Positions 21,546 to 32,946 of a DNA stretch of 64,000 bases are shown in pieces (positions within the stretch are counted from its first letter, which is position 1; every line of letters begins with the position of its first letter). Both the position numbers and the translations under genes were made by a program. Source of the stretch: Cinnamomum chago (taxonomy: Eukaryota > Streptophyta > Magnoliopsida > Laurales > Lauraceae); NCBI GenBank assembly GCA_038049695.1, contig CP142456.1, forward strand, positions 23,160,501 to 23,224,500. The letters are read 5' to 3'. The notes beneath the pieces are model-generated. The model saw only the letters and a program-made list of their open reading frames with translations, was not told the origin of the DNA and made no database searches.

Positions 21546-23075
21546 AAGTGAAAATAAGGAGATTTTAGGTTCATAATACGGTCTTTGCAATCCCCAAATC
21601 TCAGCAAAAAAATGCACTCGGGAAGTGGGCGAAAAAACGTGCCAAACAGGGGTACCTAGCTTGGTTCCTGCAGATTTCTAAACTGAGTTGCAAAAGTGTC
21701 CGGTTTGAAACGCAAGCAAACGTGATTCAAATTAAGTGAAAATAAGCAGATTTTAGGTTCATAATACGGTCTTTGTAATCCCAAAGTATCAACAAAAAAC
21801 CCCCTCAGGAAGTGGGCTAAAAAGCATGTGAAACAAGGGTACCCAGCTTGGTTCCTGCAGATTTTCTTAACAGAGTTGCAAAAGTGCGATGTTTGAAGCA
21901 TAGGCAAACGTGATTCAAATTAGTGAAAATAAGCAGATTTTAGGTTCATAATATGGTCTTTGCAATCCCGAAATCTCAGAAAAAAAATCCCCACAGGAAG
22001 TCGGCTAAAAAGCGTGAGAAACAGGGGTGCCCAACTTGGTTCCTGCAGATTTTCTTAACCGAGTTCCAAAAGTGCCAGGTTTGAAACGCAGGCAAATGTG
22101 ATTCAAATTAAGTGAAAATAAGAAGATTTTAGGTTCATAATACGGTCTTTCAATCCCAAAATCTCAGCAAAAAACACCCTCGGGAAGTGGGCTAAAGAGC
22201 GTGCGAAAAAGGGGTACCTAGCTTGGTTCCTGTAAATTTTCTTAACCGAGTTGCAAAAGTGCCCGGTTTGAAACGCTGGCAAACGTGATTCAATTTATGT
22301 GAAAATAAATAGAAAATAAGCAAGTTTTAGGTTCATAATATGGTCTTTACAATCACCAAATCTCAGAAAAAAAACCTCGGGAGGTGGGCTAAAAAGGGTG
22401 CCAAATAGGGTGACCCAGCTTGGTTCGTGCAGAGTTTCTTAACCGAGTTGCAAAAGTGCGCGGTTTGAAATGCACGTAAACGTGATTCACATTAAGTGAA
22501 AATAAACATATTTTAGGTTCATAATATGGTCTTTTCAATCACCAAATCTCAGCAAAAAAATACCTCGAGAGGCGGGCTAGAAAGGGTGCCAAACAGGGGT
22601 ACCCAGCTTGGTTCCTGCAAAGTTCTTAACCGAGTTGCAAAGTGCGCTTTTTGAAATGCAAGCAAAAGTGATTCAAATTAAGTGAAAATAAGCAGATTTT
22701 AGGTTCATAGTATTGTCTTTGCAATCCCCAAATCTCAGAAAAAAACGCATTCGGGAAGTGGGCTTTAAAGAGTGCCAAACAAGGGTACCTAGCTTGGTTT
22801 CTGCAGATTTTCTTAACCAAGTTGTAAAAGTATGCGGTTTGAAACGCAGGCAAACATGATTCTAATTAAGTGAAAATTATCAGATTAAAGGTTCAATATA
22901 TGGTCTTTGCAATCCCCAAATCTCAGCAAAAAACACATGCGGGAAGTGGGCTAAAAAGTGTGCCAAACAGGGGTACCAGCTTGGTTCCTGTAGATTTTCT
23001 TAACTGAGTTGTAAAAGTGCGCGGTTTGAAATGCAGGCAAACGTGATTCTAATCAAGTGAAAATTAGAAGATTTG
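21546..23075 (+). repeat. Satellite array, about 188-bp units, forward block
   Basis: Eight units begin with AAGTGAAAATAAGCAG-like sequence at 21546, 21734, 21921, 22110, about 22298, 22494, 22680 and 22868; a ninth starts at 23055 and breaks off. Each contains AGGTTCATAATACGGTCTTT, GAAGTGGGCTAAAAAG, GGGGTACCCAGCTTGGTTCC and TTGCAAAAGTGC. The period of 187-196 bp is in the range of plant centromeric or heterochromatic satellites. Minus-strand frames inside are repeat artefacts. Confidence 0.85.
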
Positions 23076-24290
23076 AATCACGTTTTCCTGTGTTTCACTT
23101 TATGAACATGATTTGCCCTTTATCAAACTAAAATCTCCTTATTTGCACTTAATTTGAATCCCGTTTGCCTTCATTTCAAACCGGGCACTTTAGCAACTCA
23201 GTTCAGAAAATCTGCAAGAACCAAGGTGGGTACCCCTGTTTCGCACGCTTTTTAGCCCACTTCCCGAGGGAATTTTTTGCTGATATTTCGGGATTGCAAA
23301 TACCGTATTATGAACCTAAAATCTGCATATTTTCACTTAATTTGAATCATGTTTGCCTGCGTTTTAAACCGCGCACTTTTGCTACTCGGTTAAGAAAATC
23401 TGCAGAAACCAAGCTGAGTACCCCTGTTTCGCACGCTTTTTAGCCCACTTCCCGAGGGCCTTTTTTTGATGATATCTCGGGATTCCAAAGACCATATTAT
23501 GAACCTAAAGTCTTGTTATTGTCACTTAATTTGAATGAGGTTTGCTTGTGTTTCAAAACAGGCACTTTTGCAACTCGGTTAAGAAAATCTGCAGGAACCA
23601 AGCTGGGTACCCCTGTTTCGCACGCTTTTTAGCCCTCTTCCCGATGGCCCTTTTTTCTGAGATTTCGGGATTGTAAAGACTGTGTTATGAACCTAAAATT
23701 TGCTTATTTTCACTTAATTTGAATCACGTTTGCCTACGTTTCAAACCGGGCACTTTTGCAACTTGGTTAAGAAAATCTGCAGCAACCAAGCTCGGTACCC
23801 CTGTTTTGCACGCTTTTTAGCCCACTTCCCGAGGGCCTTTTTTTCTGATATTTCTGGATTGCAAAGTTAGCATTATGAACCTAAAATATGTTTATTTTCA
23901 CTTAATTTAAATCACATTTGCCTGCATTTCAAACTGGGCACTTTTGCAACTCAGTTAAGAAAATCTACAGCAACCAAGCTGGGTACCCCTGTTTTGCACG
24001 CTTTTTAGCCCACTTCCCGAGGGCCTTTTTTGCTGATATTTCGGGATTGCAACGAACGCATTATGAACCTAAAATATGCTTATTTTCACTTAATTTGAAT
24101 CACATTTGCCTGCATTTCAAACCGGGCACTTTTGCAACTCGGTTAAGAAAATTTGCAGCAACCAAGCTGGGTGCCCCTGTTTCGCACGCTTTTTAGCTCA
24201 CTTCCCGAGGGAATTTTTTTTGAGATTTCGGGATTGCAAAGAACGTATTATGAACCTAAAATCTACTCATTTTCACATAATTTGAAAATT
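23076..24290 (-). repeat. Satellite array, inverted block
   Basis: The same unit in reverse complement, with CACTTAATTTGAATC junctions near 23150, 23335, 23523, 23710, 23898 and 24085 and a decayed one (CACATAATTTGAAA) near 24273. It holds about six and a half units. The array is thus a large imperfect palindrome. The block ends against the truncated Tat LTR at about 24296. Confidence 0.85.
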
Positions 24291-24295
24291 ATGTA

Positions 24296-24695
24296 TAATG
24301 GTCCCGGTGGGTTTCGTCGCCGAGAGGCTTCATTTTCTTTCGGAGCGTCGAAGTCGGGTCAAACGTTGCCGGAATGACCTGAAATTTGACGTGGAGCCTT
24401 TTGGAGGTGTTTTGAAACCATCCGTAGGCTCAGATCGAAGTTTTGATGTCTTCGCCGCCGTCGCCGCCAGGAGTGCCTGTTTGGCTGTCGGAGGAGTGGA
24501 GTTGGGTTAAATGATGTCGAAGTGGCACGAAACTTCATGTGAACTCCTCTTTTGGCTGTCTTGAAGGATCTATCTGTTTTCAAGTGATTCTGACAAGATC
24601 TGATCCTTGAAGTAGCATTGCCCATTTGTAGTAGGATGCAGCTTCATGTGGCTTTTTGATGTTGAAGAGGCAAAGTGACATTTTTGGTATCAACA
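24296..24695 (-). repeat. 3' LTR of Tat element 1, truncated
   Basis: Reads TGTTGATACC on the minus strand from 24695 and matches the 5' LTR segment of about 40710-41108. The match stops at about 24296, where satellite sequence begins. About 2 kb of LTR is missing, including TATA box, R and U5. Confidence 0.8.
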
Positions 24696-24711
24696 AATGC
24701 CCCCTCGAGGT
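24696..24711 (-). other. Polypurine tract of Tat element 1
   Basis: Minus strand CCTCGAGGGGGCATT directly precedes the LTR start TGTTGATACC. The equivalent in element 2 is CCATGAGGGGGCATT. Confidence 0.75.
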
Positions 24712-25674
24712 ACAGCGACGAGTAGCTTTCGGAGTCGATGTGCCTCGAAGAGAAACTTGAAGGAGAGCTTTTTGATTTGGCCAAGAGTCTTTGAACATTT
24801 TTTTTTTGAAATGCCTTTTGAGTGAGTTTCCTAGGGGATTTTATGGTAGTGAGAGAGATCACGTACCATCTCTAGGCAAAATTTTGAAAGTGACATGATG
24901 GGGTTGGATTTGGGTTTTGGATTTTTTTTTTTCCTTTTGACATTGTGAACCTAAGGGCTGTATGCGGCGCATCAGGCGGTCAAGAAGGATTTTTTGGTTT
25001 TTGACCTTGTGACCTAACAAACTGTATGTGGCAGGTTAGGGGCTTGGGGTTTGATTTTTGGATTTTGACCTTGTGACCCAACAAGCTGTATGTGACAAGT
25101 TGGGGGGTCAGGTTTGGTTTTGTAGAATGTCAATTTCAAGATTTTGGCTCAATTTGGTTCATGAGGTTGGATGGTTTGGTTTTATTTTTAAACTCATGAG
25201 GCTTTCTCTGTTTTTTTTTATTTGAATGGTTCAATCGACTCAAAAGAGGCATGGAACCATTTTGTATGCTCTTGGTAAGAGGAGTTTTTTTTGAAAGGAA
25301 GCCCCTTTTAGTGCCTAGGTGGTCAAACCTGACTCATGTGAGCTACCCATGGGACTTTAAGCTTTTAAAGATGGCTTAGATCTCACATAGTGTCATTTTT
25401 ATAAAGAATATCTAAAAATATCTCTTTTTGATAGAGAATATTCTTAGTTGGAGAGAATCTCTCATGCTTCTTTGCTTTTGGGAGAGATTTTCTCAAAGTA
25501 TCTCTCTTTGGGAGAGAATATTTCTCATTCCGTTTCTTTTTGGAGAAAATTTCTCAAAGAATCTTCTCTTTGAGAGAGAATATCTCAAATCTCCTTTCTT
25601 TTGGGAAGGTTACTAAGTTTTAGCACTTACCTCCTTTCTTTTCTCCTTGTTTCCTCTTTTGGTTTGCTCTCTTC

Positions 25675-25683
25675 TATAAAAGC
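25675..25683 (+). promoter_or_regulatory. TATA box of the antisense gene (element 1)
   Basis: TATAAAAGC on the plus strand, about 120 bp upstream of the ATG at 25799. It is conserved in element 2 as TATATAAG at 44583-44590. Confidence 0.6.
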
Positions 25684-25798
25684 AAGAGGAGATTGGATCT
25701 TTGCTTCATTGCTTTCTTTCTTCAAGAGTGCTCCAAGATCAAGAATTTTTCTTCTTCTTCAAAGATCTTCAAGCTTTTCTTCTTCTTCTTCTCCATCA

Positions 25799-25810
25799 AT
25801 GGCTTCAAGT
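25799..25810 (+). pseudogene. Antisense gene, first exon only (element 1)
   Basis: ATGGCTTCAA followed by the donor GTAAGT at 25809. The same start and donor position exist in element 2 at 44713. The later exons found there at 45637-47317 are missing here: after about 26670 the sequence passes directly into the region equivalent to about 47340. The gene is therefore deleted. The CT-rich leader upstream is retained. Confidence 0.55.
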
Positions 25811-26889
25811 AAGTTTTCTTCCTCCACAAGAAACTCCATGTAGAAGTAGAAATTACCTTCTTTTTCTTTTCTTTTCTTTTCTTTCTCCTTTTTTTCTTTC
25901 TTTTTCTTTTTCTTTTTTTCTTCCTTGTGTTTTTCTTTTTCTCTTTTTTTTTTCACATGCTGTTTTTTTATTTTTTTTCTTTTCTTTTCTTGGCTGTACG
26001 GACAGGTCGTACTGCCACGTGGCAGTGGGCCACGGCCTGCTGCCCAGAATTTTTTTTTTTTGAAGAAGTTTCTCTCTTTTTTTGCTCACCAAGATAGTGA
26101 GGTTTATAGACCATGATGATGAGGTTTATGCATTCCAAGATGTTCATGCATATTTTCTTTCTTTTGATGCATCAAGATAAAAGGCTAGAATCTCTAGGTC
26201 AAGTCAACATGAATTTTGACTTTGACAAAGTTTGTTTGGTTTTGACCAAGTTGGGTTGGCATTGATCAAACTTTGGTTAAAGTTTTCCTAGCATCTAATG
26301 CATGATGATTTTTTGGATGCATGCTTTTTAGTAAATTGATTGGGAGCATGATGATGCATACCTGGAAGTCTTTTGCAAGTTTTGGGATTTGGAGCTCGTA
26401 GCAATGTTGGGCCCTTTCCTGATCTTGTTGGATTTTGAGGAGCTTTGCAATTTTTGAAGTTTGGAGCTCGCAGCAATGTTGAGCCCTTCTTCAAGCTTGT
26501 GGAGATTTGATGAGATTGGTTTTGATCTCGCAGCAATGTTTGAGTTCAAACCTTCTTTGAGGATGCTTCATTGAGCTTGCAGCGGTGTTGAGCTCATCTT
26601 CAAGCTTCCTATTTTCTTCGGGGTGTTTCCCTTTTCATTGGAATTGTCCCGGAATCATGCCAAAATTTTGCTAGAATTCTCTTCTTCTTTTTTGGTACCC
26701 GTGTATACACACACATTTTTTGGTACTCATTCTCTTGTGGGGTAGACATTTTTTTTGCACTTCTTTTTTTGTATTCCCTTTTTTTTCACTGGAATTCTTT
26801 TGTGATAAATTTAAGCAATAGTTAAATGGGAATGTTTGTTTGGTAATTTGATCAAAAGTTTGTAATTTTGTGAAAAAACCTTTTATCAA

Positions 26890-27595
26890 ATGGTTGTTTT
26901 GGCGTGAAAGCCAAATTTTGAGATGGCATGAAAGCCAAATTTTGAGATGGCATGGAAGCCGAGTTTTTTGGGTCGGCATGGAAGCCGAAATTTTGTGATG
27001 GCATGGAAGCCGATTTTGTTTGTGGCATAGGAGTCAAATTTTTTGAAATGGCATGAAAGCCAATTTTTGAAATGGCACGAGAGCCGAATTTGGGATGGCA
27101 TGAAAGCCGGTTTTGTTTGTGGCATGGGAGCCGAATTTTTTGAAATGGCATGAGAGACGAATTTGGGATGGCATGAAAGCCGAGTTTTTGGGTCGACATG
27201 GAAGCCAAATTCTTTGAAATGGCATGAAAGCCAATTTTTGAAATGGCATGAGAGCTGAATATTGTAGCATTTATAGCCGATTTGTGGCGTTTATAGCCGA
27301 TTTTGTGGCTTTTATAGCCGATTTTTTTTAAAACCAAGTTTTGTTTTGTTGGCATGAAAGCCAAATTTTGAATTGGCATGAGAGCTAGGTTTTGTATTGG
27401 CATGAGAGCCAGGTTTTGTGGCATTGATAGCCGGGTTTTTGGTATTTAAAGCCGATTTTTGTGGCATTTATACCCGAGCTTTGGCGTGAGAGCCGGGTTT
27501 TTGGCATTTATAACTGATTTTTGTGGCATTTATAGCCGACTTTTGGCGTGAAAGCCGGGTATGTGGCGTTTATAGCCGAGTTTTTGGTTTTCAAA
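26890..27595 (-). repeat. Minisatellite, GGCATGAAAGCC units (element 1)
   Basis: Roughly thirty degenerate units of 20-25 bp, GGCATGAAAGCCGAATTTTG and variants (GGCATTTATAGCCGA). On the minus strand the repeat stays open for up to 190 residues of a MPSQNLAF-type pattern. This is probably a by-product of stop-free units, because the frame changes often. Confidence 0.8.
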
Positions 27596-28045
27596 AATGC
27601 AAGTATCGACTAAAAGTCGCATCCCTGCTGAATGGTCTTGCAAGTATCAATGGAATTACGCCTCCTTGCTCATTCGATTGCGAGTATCGATGGAATGTTG
27701 CCTCCTCGTGAGTTTGAGCGCAAGTATCGACTAAGCGTCGCTTCCTTGCTTTTTTTCTTAAAAATTTTGGTTTAGTGGGTATCGATGGAATGTCGTTTCC
27801 CCACGATTTTTTGAAATTTGAGGTCATTTTTTTTTTGGACCTCGGTTTTTTGTTGGAATTTTAGGTTTGTGGATATCAACTGGAATGTTGCGTCTCCACT
27901 TTTTTTTTTGAAATTTTGCAAGTATTGACAAAGTGTCGCTTCCTTGCGATTTTGAAATTTTGGAAGTATCGAATGGGGTTCGCATCCTTCCAATTTTTGG
28001 GTTTTGTGAGTATCGACTAAGCGTCGCTTTCCCGCAGTTTCTAAA
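27596..28045. repeat. GTATCGA tandem repeat (element 1)
   Basis: About eight degenerate units of 50-60 bp with GCAAGTATCGACTAA and GTCGCTTCCTTGC. The same array lies at 48075-48560 in element 2. Confidence 0.75.
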
Positions 28046-28389
28046 AAACCTTTTTTTTTGTTTAAAGACACGAGGGTCGTAAATTTTGACTTAAAACCAT
28101 TTTTGGCCGTAAAAGTCAGGGTGGACTAAGGTGGAAATTCCTGAGTCCTGATTTTGTTTCAAACCATGAATTTTGGGTTCAAGGATCGAAAATCTGGTTA
28201 AGTCTGGGAAGAGGCTCCTAAACTTGGATTTTTGGAGTTTTTTTTTTAACAATGGAACTATGAACGGAAGCATTGTTTTGAAATTTCAACATAAGGATGA
28301 AAAATCTAAAAGAGGTGGGTTTGACGAGCGAGTACTTGTGAATAGGCTTTGGCTGTGTAAGCACTGCTCTGACCTAATGGCGTAAGTCT
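28046..28389. other. Spacer between repeats and integrase end (element 1)
   Basis: Non-coding and closely matched by 48561-48913 in element 2. No motif seen. Confidence 0.5.
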
Positions 28390-29400
28390 TCAAGGGTAAT
28401 ACCGCTTCAAGAACTTGTCGTTGATGGGTAGCATACATCTGTCACCCTCCATGTTTAGAAGTGCGTATGCACCGTTGGAGAAGACTTTGTCAATGACGAA
28501 GGGTCCCTCCCATTTTGGTTCGAGTTTACCTTTGGATTTGTGGGTGAAAACCATTGGCCCTTTTACTGTAAGAACCAAGTCGCCCTTTTTATAGGCGCGT
28601 TGCCGGACCCTTTTGTCGAAAGATCCTGCCATGCGTGCTTGGTACAACTCAATGCTTTGTAATGCTTCGAGCCATCTTTCGTCGAGATTGTCCAGTTCTT
28701 AGAGTCTCAGTTTGACGTTGCTTTCTTACGTCATGTTATTTTGTAAAGATACCCTTAGGGAAGGAATTTGTACTTCCAAAGGGACAACAACTTTGCATCC
28801 ATAGACCAAAGAGAATGGTGTGCTATGGGTTGGTCCTCGAACGGTGGTTCGATAAGCCCACAAAGCTTCAGGTAGTTCGTCTCCCCAGTTTCTTTTGTGA
28901 CTAGAGACCATTTTCTTGAGAATTTTGCAGAGTGTCTTGTTGAAGGCTTCTGCTAGTCCGTTCGCTGCCGAATTGTATGGAGTCGAAGGACAACTCTGGA
29001 TTTTGTATTTGTCGCAAAACCTGTAGAATCGGTGATCCCGGAATTGTGGTCCGTTATCATAAATGAATCTTTTAGGTATGTCGAAGCGACGAATAATGTT
29101 GATGCGTAAGAATTGAAGGACTGATGAGGTCTTCATTTCGCTAAGCGCAAATGCTTCTGACCACTTGGAGAAATAATCCGTAGTGGTGAAGATGAAGCGA
29201 TGACCTTTGCTTGACGGGGGAGAAATAGGACCTATGAGTCCATACCCCAAGCTTCGAACGGCCATGAGATTCCTGTGGGGTGTAGCCATTCTGGAGGCAT
29301 ATGAACATTGTTTCTATGAACTTGGCATTGGCGGCAGCGTTTAGAAAATTGCATGGCGTCAGCTACCAGGGTAGGCCAATAATAACCCAACCTTTTTATC
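28390..29400 (-). pseudogene. int: Integrase, Tat element 1, broken
   Basis: Integrase joins the element cDNA to the chromosome. The zinc-binding C pair (KRCRQCQVH) is read in the segment near 29325-29350. The core holds DYFSKWSEAF, YDNGPQF and GLAEAFNKTL, so Asp, Asp and Glu of the DDE triad are present. The C-terminal domain (28390-28647) has the GPFVIDKVFSNGAYALL fold typical of gypsy integrases and ends in KRYYP. Compared with element 2, one base is missing near 29250, shifting the frame at the start of the core, and core and C-terminal parts are in different frames. Confidence 0.8.
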
Positions 29401-30208
29401 TGATCGTAGAGCTTGGGACCAGCTTGATGAGCTCCACAAAGACCACATGAACTTCTTTGAACGTTTCCTCGGCCCCTTGTTGCAACAAGTAGCGCAGAAG
29501 TACTCCGTCGAAGGCTTTTCTATAAAGCATTTTTGAAGGTATATCCAAATGAAAGTTTGGGGCTCGTCTTTGGATGCTCACCCGTTCCTTTGGATCTTTA
29601 GGGACGATTTCGAACATGGTGTAATCAATGAACGGATCTCTCCAGTCGTTGATCGGGGGTTCGAGGATGGAGATCCGACTTCCGGCCAATTGGTGGCATT
29701 CAGCAACTGCTTGGTGTGTGTTAAGAGGAGGGAGAATCCTTCTCTGACACACTATAATTTGCATGTTTTCTCCTTTCTGGTTCGCCATGGATGCGGCAAG
29801 TCCGGCCAGTGCATCTGCACGGATGTTCTCACCTCTAAGGATATGGGTGATGTGACAGATGTCAAACCTTTGGCGAAGTGATTGTGCCTTGTTGTAGTAA
29901 GGCAATAGATCAGGCTTCCTGACTTCGAATTTCTGATTCATCTGGTTGACGATCAGTTGAGAGTCTCCAAAGACTTCCAGCATGGTGATGCCGTATTCGA
30001 GGGCTAGTTCTAGTCCTACGATTAGAGCTTGGTATTCAGCTGCATTGTTTGAGCATGGTTCCAGTAGCGAGAAAGCATGTGGAATCATGTGCTCTTCGGG
30101 GCTACAAAAGAGGATGCCAACTCCCGAGAACAACTTTCTTTTTTCATTTATCCTGTTTGCACCGTCAAAGTACATGTCCCAAGAGGCATTTGGTGAGAAA
30201 GTCTCCAC
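29396..30208 (-). pseudogene. Archaeal-type RNase H (aRNH) and integrase N-terminus, Tat element 1
   Basis: A second ribonuclease H that marks the Tat lineage and is thought to remove RNA from the hybrid during reverse transcription. Catalytic residues are visible: Asp in WDMYFDGA, Glu in NNAAEYQAL, Asp in VFGDSQL and Asp in RADALAGL. The domain fills about residues 8-145. The rest leads into the integrase zinc region (FKEVHVV), where one base is lost relative to element 2 and the frame ends early. It is separated from RT by a one-base frameshift near 30217. The domain itself is intact. Confidence 0.8.
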
Positions 30209-31488
30209 TTGTAGACATATTCGTTTGGGAGATCATCTCTGAGTGGGGAATCTTTAGGCAACGAATGCTCTGCGAGGAATTCTGCTTGAGCTTGGCCTTT
30301 GATTGCCTTTTGTGGTACATACCTGATATCAAATTGTGATAGGAGGATGGACCATTTTGCCAGTCGGGCATTGAGAGAACATGCTTTTGTGACAAGGACC
30401 TTTAAGAGGTTGATCCTCGAGATCAGGTAGACTGTGTTGGACAACAGACAGTGACGCAGCTTTTGTATGGCGAACATCACTGCGAGACATTCTTTCTCGA
30501 CTGGAGAGTAGCGATGCTCCGCACCTACCAGCATACAGCTAAGGTAGTATAGAGCAGCTTCTTTTCCCTCGTCATTCTCTTGTGCGAGTAGAGCACCCAA
30601 GGAATGGTCGAGAGCTCTTGTGTACAAGATGAATGGTTTTCCAGTGGTAGGGGCAGCTAGCATTGGAGGTTTAGTTATGTATGACTTGATATCTTGAAAT
30701 GCTGCTTCACATTCAGCATCCCAAACAAAGTTCACACCTCTCTTCATTAGACGGGAAAAGGGACGGCATTTCCCCGAGAGATTGGAGATGAACCGTCTGA
30801 TGTATGCTAATCTTCCTTGAAGTCCTTTCAGTTCTCTTAAGGTCCTTGGAGAAGGCATTTCTAGAATAGTCTTGACTTTGATGGAGTCAAGTTCTATTCC
30901 AGCTTTTTGGACTATGAATCCGAGAAACTTACCTGATGGGACGCCGAAGAAGGATTTCAGGGGATTCATTCGCAGTTTGTGTTTGAGAAGTCAGAGGAAG
31001 ACTTCCCAAAGGTTTTTCAGATGGTCTCCTTTTCTTCTGCTTTTGACGGCGAGGTCATCAACATAACATTCAACCGTCTTGTGCTGCATATCTTGGAATA
31101 TCTTCATCATAGCCCTCTGATATGTGGTCCCAGCATTTTTCAGACCAAATGGCATGATAGTGTAGCAATACACGCCAAACGGGGTCCTAAATGACGTGTG
31201 TTTTTCATCTTCAGGATGCATCTTTATCTGATTATAGCCAGAGAATCCATCCATGAATGTCATTCGCTCAAACCCACAGGTGTTGTCAATCATCACCTCT
31301 GGTATGGGGAGCTGGAACTCATCTTTGGGGCAAGCGACATTTAGATATCTATAATTAATACAGACCCTGATCTGCCCATTTTTCTTTATCACAGGGACGA
31401 TGTTGGCCAACCATTCAGGATGCTGTTCCTCACGGATGAAGCCGACGCTTTTGAGTTTTTGAACTTCTTGTTCAATTTTGCCCATCAC
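30148..31488 (-). pseudogene. pol: Reverse transcriptase plus degenerate RNase H, Tat element 1
   Basis: RT copies element RNA into DNA. Visible motifs: VGFIREEQHPEWLANIVPV, INYRYLNVACPKDEFQLP, FMDGFSGYNQIKM, MPFGLKNAGTTYQRAM and the catalytic ECYVDDLAVKS, then FFGVPSGKFLGF. The connected RNase H (LYTRALDHSLGALLAQ to EHRYSPVEKECLAV) is of the reduced kind found in Tat elements. One stop (TGA, about 30991) splits the frame after YVDD. Apart from that and stops near 31537 and 32946, the whole stretch 33507-30148 stays in one reading frame without indels. Confidence 0.85.
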
Positions 31489-31536
31489 GTTTGGACGGAA
31501 TTTTCTTTGGCCTTGTTTGACAGGCTTGATATCTTT

Positions 31537-32946
31537 TTACAGATTGAGTTTGTGGACTGTTATTTTGGGGTCTAAGCCAGACATTTCAACATAAGACCAT
31601 GCAAAACAATCAACGAACTCACGAAGAAAAGAGATATACTTGAGTAACTCATCATCCGTTATATTCTTGCTTATGAATACAGGATGTGGGTTATCTTGTG
31701 TTCCCAAGTCTATCTTTTGAGCATGATCTTCTGTTGGAAGGTTCAAAGATGGTTCCTCCACAATATTTTCGGAGGCTTCCAACTCAATGAAACCTTTTGG
31801 AGTTTCAAGGGCATTTTCAGGCCAAGGCTTTGCTTTTGGCCATGGGTGTTCAGGATCGGTGATCTTTTCAAGGCTTGGTATGAGATGGTCCCAATCGCTT
31901 GTTGAAACTGGGTCGAAGTAGGGTACTTCTTTTAGAGACGATGGCTCTTCTGTGTCAGAAGATTCCTCTTCATCATCAAAGAAATCGTACCAATTGGTAG
32001 AGCTTCCTAGATCCTTGACGAGTGACTCTTCAAAGAGATATCTAGGGAGATCGATGTCTTCAAGGACATGAGATGTTGAGGCTTGGTTGGCAAATAGAGT
32101 CTTCAGCATTTGTGTCAACTTTCTCATGGGAGTGTCGGGATCATACCCCAACCCATGTGAAGATTTTTCTACATGACCGTAGAGTCTCCAATCTTCTAGT
32201 TGACTTTTGGTCAAGGCGGGCTCCAGCGGTGTGAGAATATCGCGACCTTGCCCCAGACAGACTGGGTTTTGAGTGTCATAACCCATTTTCTTCATAATAG
32301 CTTGTGCCACAGAACTATATAGAAATAGTTGAGGCATACATTCGTTTTGGAAAGGTTCAAGCATGGAATTTGATGAAGAAGCTTCTGATCTGTGGAAGAA
32401 GATTGACTTCTCTTCTGCTGAAGTTGCCGGAACAACAAAGAAAGCAGGCGTAGGATCTTCTACGTTAGCAGGCATCTCTATTGGAGGTAGAGCAGGCTGA
32501 ACTTGTTGAGTGTCAGCTTGGCTTGTCGGTGTGTCGTCTTCTGGCTCTGACTCTGAATTTGTGTCTTGCATGATAGACACGAAGGAGACGACAAACTTGC
32601 CCTCAGACTTTTGCTTTGTCTTCTTTGCTTTGGTTGTTATGACCAAAGGCTTTGAAGATTTGAGAGAGACAACGAAGGGAGATGGATTGTTCTCTTCGGA
32701 TTTGTCGGAAGGTTTGTTTTCTTTCGATGATCGCTGAGGAGCCTTGCCTTTATCTTTCTGGAGATTTTTGACGAAGGGCGCTGTTTCTTCCTCCTTTTCT
32801 TCTTTTTCTTCTTTGTACATTTGAGCATCTGCAAAATGAACTTCTTTGCCTTTGAATGGCTTTTTGTCTGCAAACACTCGATGTATCGAGCCGTCATTGC
32901 CAACGAACTTGATGCATTGATGTAAAGTTGAAGGGACGACACCATT
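31537..32946 (-). pseudogene. Acidic protease-RT linker, Tat element 1
   Basis: A 446-residue open frame rich in Glu, Asp, Ser and Lys, with no catalytic motif, lies between protease and RT. It holds SVAQAIMKKMGYD, GLGYDPDTPMRKL and CFAWSYVEMSGLDP. The last is the standard lead-in to gypsy RT. Long linkers of this kind are usual in Tat polyproteins. The part 32878-32946 continues upstream in the same frame to the stop after the protease. Confidence 0.7.

Larger units (their letters stand above)
24712..26670. other. 3' non-coding region of Tat element 1 with tandem repeats
   Basis: Holds three units of about 60 bp with the core TTGACCTTGTGACC and CTGTATGTGGC (24935-25110); a GAGAATATTTCTCA-type repeat (25390-25610); the antisense promoter and first exon at 25675-25808; a CT-rich tract; and four GCAGCAATGTTGAGCCC units (26380-26605). 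All have counterparts in element 2 at 43800-45500. Confidence 0.65.

Noticed and set aside
21656..24377. Conserved-looking ORFs (QTGHFCNSVKKI..., EPKICLFSLNLNH) repeated many times
   Set aside because: They are translations of the 188-bp satellite unit. The unit length is not a multiple of three in most copies and the frames break at each unit.
25701..26116. FLFFF/KKKEK-type ORFs at 25700-26100 and 44528-45039
   Set aside because: Low-complexity T-rich tract in the first intron of the antisense gene.
26852..27424. 190-residue minus-strand ORF with MPSQNLAF repeats as a real protein
   Set aside because: It is encoded by a degenerate minisatellite without stops, and overlapping frames are equally open. 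Kept only as a finding.
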